From: Candidatus Nanopelagicales bacterium
Lineage (GTDB): Bacteria; Actinomycetota; Actinomycetes; S36-B12; UBA5976
Length of the DNA: 6,592 nucleotides
Assembly (NCBI GenBank): GCA_030831445.1
Contig: JAURLB010000184.1
Span: 1 to 6,592 of the forward strand
Reading direction: 5' to 3'
Position numbers and translations under genes: made by a program. Below, piece after piece: positions 1-5,826 of the stretch. Each line of letters opens with the position of its first letter. Position 1 is the first letter of the stretch. The notes beneath the pieces are model-generated. The model saw nothing but the letters and a program-made list of their open reading frames with translations, was not told where the DNA came from and searched no databases.

Positions 1-1
1 G

Positions 2-1162
2 CCGCAGGATGGCACACTTCCAGATGTAGCGCTGCAAAACATCAGTACTATTCCATTTAGTTTTTATCTCCATGTCCCATACTGCAAGAGTCGATGTGGG
101 TATTGTGACTTCAACACTTACATTGCCAAAGAATTAGATCACCATAAACAATCAGAGTGGCTCGAAGCGGCAAAACGAGAAATATTGCTTGCCAAACGAA
201 TTGTTGGCGACATATCGCCGGTTGAAAGCGTGTTCGTGGGAGGTGGCACCCCGACACTCTTACCAGCGAATGAACTTGTCGCGACTCTTGATTGTATTCG
301 AAATAATTTTGAGGTTGCCTCAGCACTCGAAGTGACGACTGAAGCAAATCCTGATTCAGTTTCTTTAGAAAGTTTGAGTCGACTTCGAGAAGCGGGTTTC
401 AACAGGATATCGTTTGGAGTTCAAAGTTTTAGGGCAAGTGTGTTGCAAGTACTCGATCGAACACATGATCAAGACAATGTTTTTCGAGCAATCGATTGGG
501 CGAAATCGGCGGGGTTTTCAAACCTTAGCATTGACCTCATTTACGGTGCACCAGGCGAAACCATTGAAGATGTTGAATATTCAATTCAAAAATTTTTGGA
601 TTTGGATATTCAACATATTTCGGCTTATGCACTCATTGTTGAAGATGGAACGCAGCTGTCTCGTAAGGTGAAGTCAGGTCTTATCGCCGCACCGGATGAC
701 GACCTCATGGCCGATAAATATGACCTCATTGATGAGATGCTTCATCAGGCTGGCTTTAGTTGGTATGAAATTTCGAACTGGTCAAAGCCAACATTCGAAT
801 CGGAACATAATTTGCATTATTGGAAAAATCACAATTGGTGGGGTGTCGGCCCAGGTGCCCATTCACATATCAATGGTGTTCGTTGGTGGAATGTTAAGTT
901 ACCAGGGGATTGGGTGAAGAAATTAGCGGCGAATCAATCTCCTGCATATGCGCGAGAACATTTGAGCGAAGCACAAATCCAGACCGAACACATCATGCTC
1001 AATCTCCGATTAGCGCGAGGACTTCAATTAGGTAATGTCCAAGAAAGTGTGATTCAAGATCTTGTGAGTGATCAACTGGTAGAAGTGAACGATGAGAGAG
1101 TTTCGCTCACGCGCAAAGGAAGATTGTTGGCTGACTATGTGGTGAGGATTCTCACCACATAG
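2..1162 (+). CDS. hemW: HemW, radical SAM heme chaperone (5' end outside window)
   Basis: HemW is a radical SAM family protein, related to coproporphyrinogen dehydrogenase HemN, that binds heme and is proposed to insert it into target proteins. The frame is open from base 2, so the start codon lies upstream; 386 residues are visible, close to full length for the family. The [4Fe-4S] motif is CKSRCGYCDF at visible residues 28-37, with cysteines at bases 83, 95 and 104. The CxxxCxYCDF form is typical of this family. The SAM-contact motif GGGTPTLLP lies near bases 239-265, and the HemW C-terminal signature HNLHYWKNHNWWGVGPGAHSH near 808-870. The first visible residues (PQDGTLPDVAL) resemble the short N-terminal extension of actinobacterial HemW, so few codons are probably missing. 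The TTG at 185 is not a credible start because it falls after the iron-sulfur cysteines. The gene converges with the membrane-protein gene ending at 1176, and its stop codon lies in a stem-loop. Confidence 0.95.
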   Translation, partial: PQDGTLPDVALQNISTIPFSFYLHVPYCKSRCGYCDFNTYIAKELDHHKQSEWLEAAKREILLAKRIVGDISPVESVFVGGGTPTLLPANELVATLDCIRNNFEVASALEVTTEANPDSVSLESLSRLREAGFNRISFGVQSFRASVLQVLDRTHDQDNVFRAIDWAKSAGFSNLSIDLIYGAPGETIEDVEYSIQKFLDLDIQHISAYALIVEDGTQLSRKVKSGLIAAPDDDLMADKYDLIDEMLHQAGFSWYEISNWSKPTFESEHNLHYWKNHNWWGVGPGAHSHINGVRWWNVKLPGDWVKKLAANQSPAYAREHLSEAQIQTEHIMLNLRLARGLQLGNVQESVIQDLVSDQLVEVNDERVSLTRKGRLLADYVVRILTT

Positions 1163-1166
1163 TCAG
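1131..1166. terminator. Perfect 16-bp stem-loop, likely bidirectional terminator
   Basis: The left arm CTGACTATGTGGTGAG (1131-1146) and right arm CTCACCACATAGTCAG (1151-1166) are exact reverse complements, separated by a GATT loop. The structure covers the last codons and stop of hemW and ends 9 bp before the stop of the convergent gene, which is where a shared terminator is expected. No T-tract follows the stem on either strand, so it is not a classical intrinsic terminator. Hairpins without a U-tract have been proposed as terminators in actinobacteria. It might also act as an mRNA 3'-end stabiliser. The stem itself is certain; its function is inferred from position. Confidence 0.7.
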
Positions 1167-1175
1167 GTTGTACAA

Positions 1176-1550
1176 CTACTTGACCATCCGCAGGGTAATT
1201 GGATAGCGATAAGCCTCTCCATTTGAAGTCTTTACTGCGGCAACAATTGGAAGAATGAAAGCCAAAATAGCAACTACGAACAGCAACACGAATCCGATTA
1301 AAACAAAGACAAGAATGGCTGACACAATTGCATAAATAATTATTGAAATCTGAAAATTGAGTGACTCAACTGCATTTGTTCGCACAAACTGTGAATCTCT
1401 TCCTTTTGTGAGCATGATAACTAGCGGAACAATGAAACCTAACCCAGTGATGAGATTGATGAGAGTTCCTAAGTGGGCGATAACTGCAAAGTTATTGTCG
1501 CCTTTGTTGTCACCATTGACACTCGGTGGTGGTGGTGGGGTATATGACAT
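1176..1550 (-). CDS. DUF4870 (Tic20-like) small membrane protein
   Basis: This 124-residue protein matches the DUF4870/Tic20-like pattern: an early AHLG (25-28), a GFIVPLVIML-type first membrane segment (about 28-47), a conserved FVRTNAVESLNFQ loop (55-67), a long hydrophobic stretch (about 67-105) that can form two further helices, and the hallmark C-terminus NGEAYRYPITLRMVK (110-124). The N-terminus is short and hydrophilic, with five consecutive prolines (5-9). There is no signal peptide. Function is unknown in this family; it is an inner-membrane protein with about three helices. The ATG start is supported by AGGA at 1556-1559 (minus strand), 5 bases upstream. The gene converges on hemW with a 13-bp gap and diverges from hrcA across 106 bp holding a CIRCE element. 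Whether HrcA affects it is unknown. The family call is firm; any biological role would be a guess. Confidence 0.88.
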   Translation of the reverse strand: MSYTPPPPPSVNGDNKGDNNFAVIAHLGTLINLITGLGFIVPLVIMLTKGRDSQFVRTNAVESLNFQISIIIYAIVSAILVFVLIGFVLLFVVAILAFILPIVAAVKTSNGEAYRYPITLRMVK

Positions 1551-1555
1551 GGATT

Positions 1556-1561
1556 TCCTTT
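1556..1561 (-). promoter_or_regulatory. Ribosome binding site of the DUF4870 gene
   Basis: On the minus strand the bases just upstream of the ATG read AAAGGA or AGAAAGGA, with 5 bases between AGGA and the start codon. This is one of the clearest Shine-Dalgarno sites in the window and fixes the start at 1550. Confidence 0.7.
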
Positions 1562-1610
1562 CTGGGCGAATTTTATGACCATGGCTCGAGCAGACTTCTC
1601 CAACTCACCC

Positions 1611-1616
1611 TAAAAT
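1611..1616 (+). promoter_or_regulatory. Candidate -10 box of the hrcA operon
   Basis: TAAAAT differs from TATAAT at one position and abuts the left arm of the CIRCE element, sharing one base with it. Transcription starting 6-8 bases downstream would begin inside CIRCE, the usual geometry for HrcA repression. No convincing -35 hexamer is found 16-18 bases upstream (the bases at 1588-1593 are GAGCAG), so this is only a candidate. Confidence 0.3.
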
Positions 1617-1642
1617 TGGCACTCTATTAGGTTGAGTGCCAA
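1616..1642. promoter_or_regulatory. CIRCE operator (HrcA binding site)
   Basis: The arms TTGGCACTC (1616-1624) and GAGTGCCAA (1634-1642) are perfect reverse complements with a 9-bp spacer (TATTAGGTT), exactly the 9-9-9 layout of CIRCE. The classical consensus arm is TTAGCACTC; here the third base is G with the matching C in the other arm, so symmetry is kept. Its right arm ends 14 bp before the hrcA GTG, just ahead of the ribosome binding site. HrcA encoded immediately downstream is the expected repressor, which implies autoregulation of the operon with release on heat or protein-folding stress. Confidence 0.95.
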
Positions 1643-1643
1643 A

Positions 1644-1651
1644 AGGTAGGG
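1644..1651 (+). promoter_or_regulatory. hrcA: Ribosome binding site of hrcA
   Basis: AGGTAGGG lies 5 bases upstream of the GTG at 1657. An in-frame TAG directly precedes this GTG (1654-1656), so no longer start is possible, and the site supports the GTG as the true start. Confidence 0.55.
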
Positions 1652-1656
1652 TTTAG

Positions 1657-2667
1657 GTGGACAGGCGACTTTCCGTTCTGCGAGCAATCGTAGAAGAGTT
1701 TGTGCGCTCAGGGGAGCCAGTGGGCTCGAGGGTCATTGCTCAAAAACATAGTTTGGGGGTATCTCCCGCCACAATTCGAAATGATATGGCGAGCCTCGAA
1801 GATGAAGGGCTGATAACTGCTCCACATACGAGTGCTGGCCGTATTCCAACCGACCTTGGCTATCGCACCTTTGTGGACAAACTCTCGTCAGTTAAACCGC
1901 TCAGTATTGCCGAACGAAATGCGATAGAACAGTTCTTAGGTGCAGCGGTTGATCTTGATGACATCATGTCTCGCACCACCAAGATACTTTCAACGCTCAC
2001 TCATCAAGTTGCAATTGTTCAGTACCCCACATTGCAACGAACTACTTTGCGCCATATAGACCTCGTAGGACTTACAAACTCAAGAATTATGGTCATCGTC
2101 ATTTCAAGTACAGGGCGAGTTGAGCAGCAACTGGTGGAAGTGAAAAGTGGGATCACTGACAGTCAAATTGACGATTTGAAGCAACTATTGAACCACGCAT
2201 GTGCCAATAAAAACTTTTCCGATATTCCAGAAATTCTTTCAGCCATACTCTTAGATCAACACAATGCGAATCAAGAAGCGCTTGGACTCGTGATTCAGGC
2301 ATTGAGCTCAGCCGTCGTCGAACGCGGGGATGAACGAGTGTTGATTGCTGGGACGTCTAACGTAACGAAGTTTGAAAGTGTTAAAAATCTCGCGCCCCTT
2401 TTAGAAGCGCTTGAAGAAAATGTGGTGCTTTTGAAATTACTCGGTGAGATTACTGGAGTTGAAGCACTAGAAGTCAAAATTGGTAAAGAGAATTCACTCG
2501 CCGGACTTCTGGGAACATCTGTAGTCACGTCTTCCTACAAAGCCAGCGATGTGCCAGTAGCGAAGTTGGGAATCGTTGGCTCCACACATATGGATTATGA
2601 GGTGAACATGGCAGCAGTATCTGCTGTTGCGAATTACATCAGTCGATTTTTGCAAGAGGCTCAATAA
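1657..2667 (+). CDS. hrcA: HrcA, heat-inducible transcription repressor
   Basis: HrcA is a DNA-binding repressor of chaperone genes that binds CIRCE; in studied bacteria its activity depends on the GroEL chaperonin. At 336 residues it is normal length. The N-terminal winged helix (about 1-75) holds the signature block SPATIRNDMASLEDEGLI followed by TAPHTSAGRIPTDLGYRTFVD (36-74). The middle is the GAF-like domain with its insertion. The C-terminal part keeps IGKEN (275-279) and the MDY motif (312-314). In the C-terminal loop usually read as GPTRMDY the protein has GSTHMDY (308-314), a mild departure. The start is GTG, with an in-frame stop just upstream and an RBS at 1644-1651. It is the first gene of the operon, sits directly under a CIRCE element and overlaps dnaJ by one base (TAATG). 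It should repress its own transcription. Confidence 0.96.
   Translation: MDRRLSVLRAIVEEFVRSGEPVGSRVIAQKHSLGVSPATIRNDMASLEDEGLITAPHTSAGRIPTDLGYRTFVDKLSSVKPLSIAERNAIEQFLGAAVDLDDIMSRTTKILSTLTHQVAIVQYPTLQRTTLRHIDLVGLTNSRIMVIVISSTGRVEQQLVEVKSGITDSQIDDLKQLLNHACANKNFSDIPEILSAILLDQHNANQEALGLVIQALSSAVVERGDERVLIAGTSNVTKFESVKNLAPLLEALEENVVLLKLLGEITGVEALEVKIGKENSLAGLLGTSVVTSSYKASDVPVAKLGIVGSTHMDYEVNMAAVSAVANYISRFLQEAQ
2655..2659 (+). promoter_or_regulatory. dnaJ: Ribosome binding site of dnaJ
   Basis: AGAGG lies inside the end of hrcA, 7 bases before the dnaJ ATG at 2667. With the one-base stop/start overlap it supports coupled translation from hrcA into dnaJ. Confidence 0.55.
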
Positions 2668-3770
2668 TGAGTGTTGATTATTACCAAGTTTTAGGCGTGG
2701 CACCTGATGCATCCGCGGAAGAAATCAAGAAGGCCTACCGGAAACTCGCTCGCGAACTGCATCCGGATGTAAACCCAGATCCTCAAACTCAAGAGCGTTT
2801 CAAAGAAGTCACTATCGCCTACGAGATACTCTCTGATCCAGAGAAGCGGCGAGTGTTCGACATGGGTGGAAACCCGATGGATGAATTTGCTGATGCATTC
2901 GGATTCGGCGACTTTATGGGTGCATTCTTTGGCGGAGGTTCCCGAGGGCCAAGACCTCGAGTTGCTCGTGGACGTGATGCCCTGATTCGCATTGAAATAG
3001 ATTTGAAAGACGCAATTTTCGGTGCAGACAAATCAATCACAGTGGACAGTGCAGTTGCCTGCGCTACCTGTCAGGGACTTGGCACCAAAAATGGGACGCA
3101 ACCTGTCACGTGCACGAGTTGTAAAGGGCGAGGTGAGACGCAAACTGTGCAACGATCATTTCTCGGTCAAGTCATGATGACACGAGAGTGTGCTACTTGC
3201 CGGGGATTTGGTTCGGTAATCACCGATCCTTGTTCGGAGTGTGCGAGTGAAGGGCGGGTTCGAACTCGACAGTCACTTGATTTCAAAATTCCACCTGGCG
3301 TTGAATCAGGGAGTCGTATTCAATTGGTAGGGCGAGGTGAAGTTGGACTCGGCGGTGGGCCGGCTGCAGATTTGTATGTAGAAATTCATGTGGCTGAACA
3401 TCCAACCTTCCACCGGCAGGGCTTCAATTTGCATTGCGACATTCAGCTTCCAATGACCGCCGCCGCACTCGGAACGACGCTCACGCTCGAGACTTTGCGG
3501 GGTGAAGTGGAACTCACAATTCCTGCAGGTACCCAATCGGCGGATACGTTGAAGCGTAAAGGTGAGGGTGTTCCACATTTACGCGGAAATGGTGTTGGTG
3601 ATTTGTATGTCCACATCAGTGTTGTGACGCCGACAAAGTTGGATGCAGAGCAAGCTGACTTACTGAAAAAGTTAGCTGAACTCCGTCATGAAGAATCCCC
3701 CGAAGCCGTGGTGAGTGAAACTTCGAATGGATTTTTTGATCGACTTCGAGATGTATTTGGTGGTCGCTAG
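2667..3770 (+). CDS. dnaJ: DnaJ co-chaperone (actinobacterial DnaJ2 type)
   Basis: DnaJ delivers unfolded clients to DnaK and stimulates its ATPase. This is a full type I protein of 367 residues. The J domain spans about 1-68 with the essential HPD at 32-34. A short Gly/Phe-rich segment follows (about 76-98). The zinc-binding domain has four repeats: CATCQGLG (132-139), CTSCKGRG (149-156), CATCRGFG (175-182) and CSECASEG (189-196). The fourth lacks the usual middle glycine but keeps both cysteines, so both zinc sites should form. The C-terminal substrate-binding region contains DFKIPPGVESGSRIQLVGRGE and ends in GGR. Its place after hrcA marks it as the second DnaJ of actinobacteria (DnaJ2), as distinct from the copy usually in the dnaK-grpE-dnaJ operon. 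The stop overlaps the next start by one base (TAGTG). Control by CIRCE through hrcA is expected. Confidence 0.96.
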   Translation: MSVDYYQVLGVAPDASAEEIKKAYRKLARELHPDVNPDPQTQERFKEVTIAYEILSDPEKRRVFDMGGNPMDEFADAFGFGDFMGAFFGGGSRGPRPRVARGRDALIRIEIDLKDAIFGADKSITVDSAVACATCQGLGTKNGTQPVTCTSCKGRGETQTVQRSFLGQVMMTRECATCRGFGSVITDPCSECASEGRVRTRQSLDFKIPPGVESGSRIQLVGRGEVGLGGGPAADLYVEIHVAEHPTFHRQGFNLHCDIQLPMTAAALGTTLTLETLRGEVELTIPAGTQSADTLKRKGEGVPHLRGNGVGDLYVHISVVTPTKLDAEQADLLKKLAELRHEESPEAVVSETSNGFFDRLRDVFGGR

Positions 3771-4519
3771 TGGTTGAGTCCTTGTTTTTGATTGAACCCG
3801 CAAAATTAGCTCAAACTTCAGCGGGAGCACTGTTGACGCTCGATGGTGACGAAGGATTCCATGCCGTATCTGTTCAAAGAATGAAAGTGGGAAGTTCACT
3901 TTTACTGGCTGATGGTGAAGGTGTTGTTGCCCACTGCACAGTTGAAAGTGTTGAAGGAAAAGCAACTTTAAATGCGCGCGTTCTTGCGCTCACAACAACT
4001 CCACCACCACAACCCCGATTGGTTGTGGTGCAGGCTCTTGCTAAGGGGGAGCGGGGTGAACTTGCCGTAGAACTCTTAACCGAAGTTGGAGTTGATCTCA
4101 TAGTGCCTTGGGCGGCGAGCCGGTGCATTGTGAAATGGGATGAAGAAAAGTCTGAAAAAGGTGTGAAGAAATGGCGAACTACCGCTCGAGAAGCATCAAA
4201 ACAAGCAAGGCGGGCAACAATTCCGCAAGTCACAAATTTGGCTCAGACGAGTGATGTTTGTCGTTTGATTTCGGAAACAAGCCACGCGTTCATCTTGCAT
4301 GAGACTGGGCAGGTAAAACTCTCAAGCGTTTCAATTCCTTTGCAAGGAGATGTTTTGCTCGTAGTTGGGCCAGAAGGTGGCTTAACTGAGGAAGAATTGG
4401 AACAATTCACCCAGAAAGGTGGCACGATTGCCAGGCTTGGTCCAACCATTTTGCGAACATCGACTGCGGGTACAGTGGCGGCAGGTATTGTGATGTCAAG
4501 AACGAATCGGTGGCTCTGA
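3770..4519 (+). CDS. rsmE: RsmE, 16S rRNA (uracil1498-N3)-methyltransferase
   Basis: RsmE uses SAM to methylate N3 of U1498 in helix 44 of 16S rRNA within the small subunit, near the decoding site. At 249 residues it is normal length. An N-terminal PUA-like RNA-binding domain (about 1-75) is joined by a proline-rich linker (TTTPPPQP, 75-82) to the SPOUT methyltransferase domain. That domain shows the family motifs KGERGE (92-97), TEVGVDLIVPWAASR (104-118), EASKQARRATIP (141-152), the knot motif VVGPEGG (198-204) and LGPTILRTSTA (223-233). The GTG start overlaps the dnaJ stop by one base. Only a weak GGTGG (3759-3763) lies upstream, so translation probably depends on coupling with dnaJ. The next gene starts on the base after its stop. 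A 10-bp inverted repeat lies at the domain linker. Confidence 0.94.
   Translation: MVESLFLIEPAKLAQTSAGALLTLDGDEGFHAVSVQRMKVGSSLLLADGEGVVAHCTVESVEGKATLNARVLALTTTPPPQPRLVVVQALAKGERGELAVELLTEVGVDLIVPWAASRCIVKWDEEKSEKGVKKWRTTAREASKQARRATIPQVTNLAQTSDVCRLISETSHAFILHETGQVKLSSVSIPLQGDVLLVVGPEGGLTEEELEQFTQKGGTIARLGPTILRTSTAGTVAAGIVMSRTNRWL
4005..4030 (+). repeat. Perfect 10-bp inverted repeat inside rsmE
   Basis: CACCACAACC (4005-4014) and GGTTGTGGTG (4021-4030) are exact reverse complements with a 6-base loop (CCGATT). The repeat falls at the codons joining the PUA-like and SPOUT domains. It could slow transcription or ribosomes at a domain boundary, or be a chance product of proline (CCA) and valine (GTT, GTG) codons. 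The repeat is seen directly; no function is claimed. Confidence 0.5.
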
Positions 4520-4846
4520 ATGAACAGTTGTGTGTTTTGTAGCATCGTTACTGGAGATATTCCGGCATCAAAGGTTTACGAAAATACCGAATTTCTCGCA
4601 TTTCACGATATTCAACCAGTTGCGCCAATTCACGTAGTGGTTATTCCAAAAGAGCATGTGGGAAACGTTGCAGAGTTTGCCAAGTCATCAGAGGCAAATT
4701 TTCTGGAAGCAATCGCAGAGACTGCTTCAACGTTTAACCATAATGGGTATCGAGTTATTTTCAACACTGGCGCAGATGCAGGTCAAAGTGTTTTCCACGT
4801 TCACGCTCACATTTTGGCGGGCGAACGACTTTCGGCGATGAATTGA
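4520..4846 (+). CDS. HIT-family nucleotide-binding protein (HINT-like)
   Basis: This 108-residue protein belongs to the histidine triad family, which hydrolyses phosphoramidates and related nucleotide conjugates such as aminoacyl-AMP. The catalytic motif HVHAHI is at 93-98, with the triad histidines at 93, 95 and 97. An N-terminal CVFC (4-7) matches the CxFC zinc-type motif of HINT proteins, followed by the usual VYENTEFLAFHDIQPVAPIHVVVIPKEH block (19-46) and NTGADAGQSVFHVH (82-95). Length is typical of bacterial HINT. The true substrate cannot be told from sequence. The ATG follows the rsmE TGA with no gap, and there is no clear RBS, so coupled translation is likely. Its place between rsmE and phoH suggests co-expression with ribosome and RNA factors, but not a shared reaction. 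Confidence 0.92.
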   Translation: MNSCVFCSIVTGDIPASKVYENTEFLAFHDIQPVAPIHVVVIPKEHVGNVAEFAKSSEANFLEAIAETASTFNHNGYRVIFNTGADAGQSVFHVHAHILAGERLSAMN

Positions 4847-4847
4847 A

Positions 4848-5825
4848 ATGGGCAAAATGGTTGAGAGTGTCATAGTTGTGCCTTCGAGTATCGCAATGGT
4901 TTCAATTGTTGGATCAGGCGATGAAATTCTCAAAGCGATTGAGCAACAAACTCCTGAAGCCAACATCATGGTGAGAGGCAATGAGATTCACATAACCGGC
5001 GAAAGTGAAGTAGTAGCACTCCTTGATCAACTCTTCGCCGAATTACAGGTGATCGTTCGAACGGGTGCAACGTTGAATCCAGAAGCCGCGATTCGCTCCA
5101 TTCAGATCTTGAAACAGGAGAAGTCACTTTCGCCTTCAGATGTTTTGACTACAGGAATTCTCAGTAATCGTGGGCGAACAATTCGCGCCAAAACACTGAA
5201 CCAAAAGAAGTATGTAGACGCAATTGATAATCACACAATCGTGTTTGGACTTGGACCTGCAGGAACTGGCAAGACGTATCTTGCAGTGGCGAAAGCCATA
5301 CAAGCGCTTCAGGCAAAGCGGGTGAACCGAATTGTTCTCACCAGACCTGCAGTTGAAGCCGGTGAGCGGCTCGGTTTTCTGCCGGGAACGCTGAGTGAAA
5401 AAATCGATCCGTATCTGCGTCCACTCTACGATGCCTTGCACGACATGATTGAGCCTGAAAAGATTCCAAGATTGATGACAAGCGGCACAATCGAGGTAGC
5501 GCCTCTTGCATATATGCGTGGACGCACTCTCAATGATGCTTTCATCATTTTGGATGAAGCCCAAAACACCACTGCGGAACAAATGAAAATGTTTCTCACC
5601 AGGCTTGGTTTTGGTTCAAAAATGGTGATAACAGGTGACACAACGCAGGTAGACCTTCCACTCGGAACTCGTAGCGGCTTAAAAGTTGTGCAAGAGATTT
5701 TAGAAAAAGTTGAAGATGTGAAGTTTTGCAGACTCAGTTCGCAGGACGTAGTACGGCACAAATTGGTTGCCGACATTGTTGATGCTTACACGCGCTGGGA
5801 CGAACTGAAAACGCAAGGGAAATAG
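4848..5825 (+). CDS. phoH: PhoH-like ATPase (YbeZ family)
   Basis: PhoH/YbeZ proteins are cytoplasmic P-loop ATPases thought to act on RNA, often paired with YbeY. The 325-residue protein has normal family length. An N-terminal KH-like region (about 13-75, including GDEILKAIEQQTPEANIMVRGNEI) precedes the PhoH domain. Walker A is GPAGTGKT (136-143), Walker B is FIILDEAQN (232-240), and further conserved blocks are LTRPAVEAGERLGFLPGT (164-181), AYMRGRT (221-227) and MVITGDTTQVDLP (259-271). The chosen ATG is one base after the HIT stop. A second in-frame ATG at 4857 (codon 4) is equally possible, since neither has a strong RBS. Despite the gene name, control by phosphate is not shown here: no Pho-box-like site was seen and the gene lies mid-operon. 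Its neighbours, ybeY and a CorC-like gene, reproduce the order of the E. coli ybeZ-ybeY-ybeX cluster. Confidence 0.94.
   Translation: MGKMVESVIVVPSSIAMVSIVGSGDEILKAIEQQTPEANIMVRGNEIHITGESEVVALLDQLFAELQVIVRTGATLNPEAAIRSIQILKQEKSLSPSDVLTTGILSNRGRTIRAKTLNQKKYVDAIDNHTIVFGLGPAGTGKTYLAVAKAIQALQAKRVNRIVLTRPAVEAGERLGFLPGTLSEKIDPYLRPLYDALHDMIEPEKIPRLMTSGTIEVAPLAYMRGRTLNDAFIILDEAQNTTAEQMKMFLTRLGFGSKMVITGDTTQVDLPLGTRSGLKVVQEILEKVEDVKFCRLSSQDVVRHKLVADIVDAYTRWDELKTQGK
5814..5820 (+). promoter_or_regulatory. ybeY: Ribosome binding site of ybeY
   Basis: CAAGGGA lies in the last codons of phoH, 6 bases before a GTG at 5827 and 9 before an ATG at 5830. Both spacings are workable, so this site does not decide between the two adjacent starts. 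Confidence 0.5.
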
Positions 5826-5826
5826 T

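Noticed and set aside
185..1162. A hemW start at base 185
   Set aside because: The codon is TTG and lies after the CxxxCxxC iron-sulfur motif (83-106). The frame is open to base 2 and encodes conserved HemW sequence, so the gene simply continues off the left edge.
1570..1577. Possible minus-strand -10 box (TAAAAT or CATAAA) for the DUF4870 gene
   Set aside because: No matching -35 hexamer is present at 16-18 bases, and A/T runs of this kind are common at this base composition. It is possible but too weak to list as a feature.
1357..1578. Plus-strand open frame opposite the DUF4870 gene, with a run of glycines
   Set aside because: The glycine run is just the reverse complement of the proline codons on the minus strand, and the DUF4870 reading has clear family motifs.
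3874..4233. Long minus-strand open frame (119 codons) inside rsmE
   Set aside because: It lies antisense to a well-supported gene, has no recognisable domain, and its low-complexity S/T/R/P-rich product is typical of an antisense shadow.
5136..5582. 148-codon minus-strand open frame inside phoH
   Set aside because: It is antisense to the conserved Walker A and PhoH core, has no recognisable motif and no convincing RBS; it arises from codon bias in phoH.
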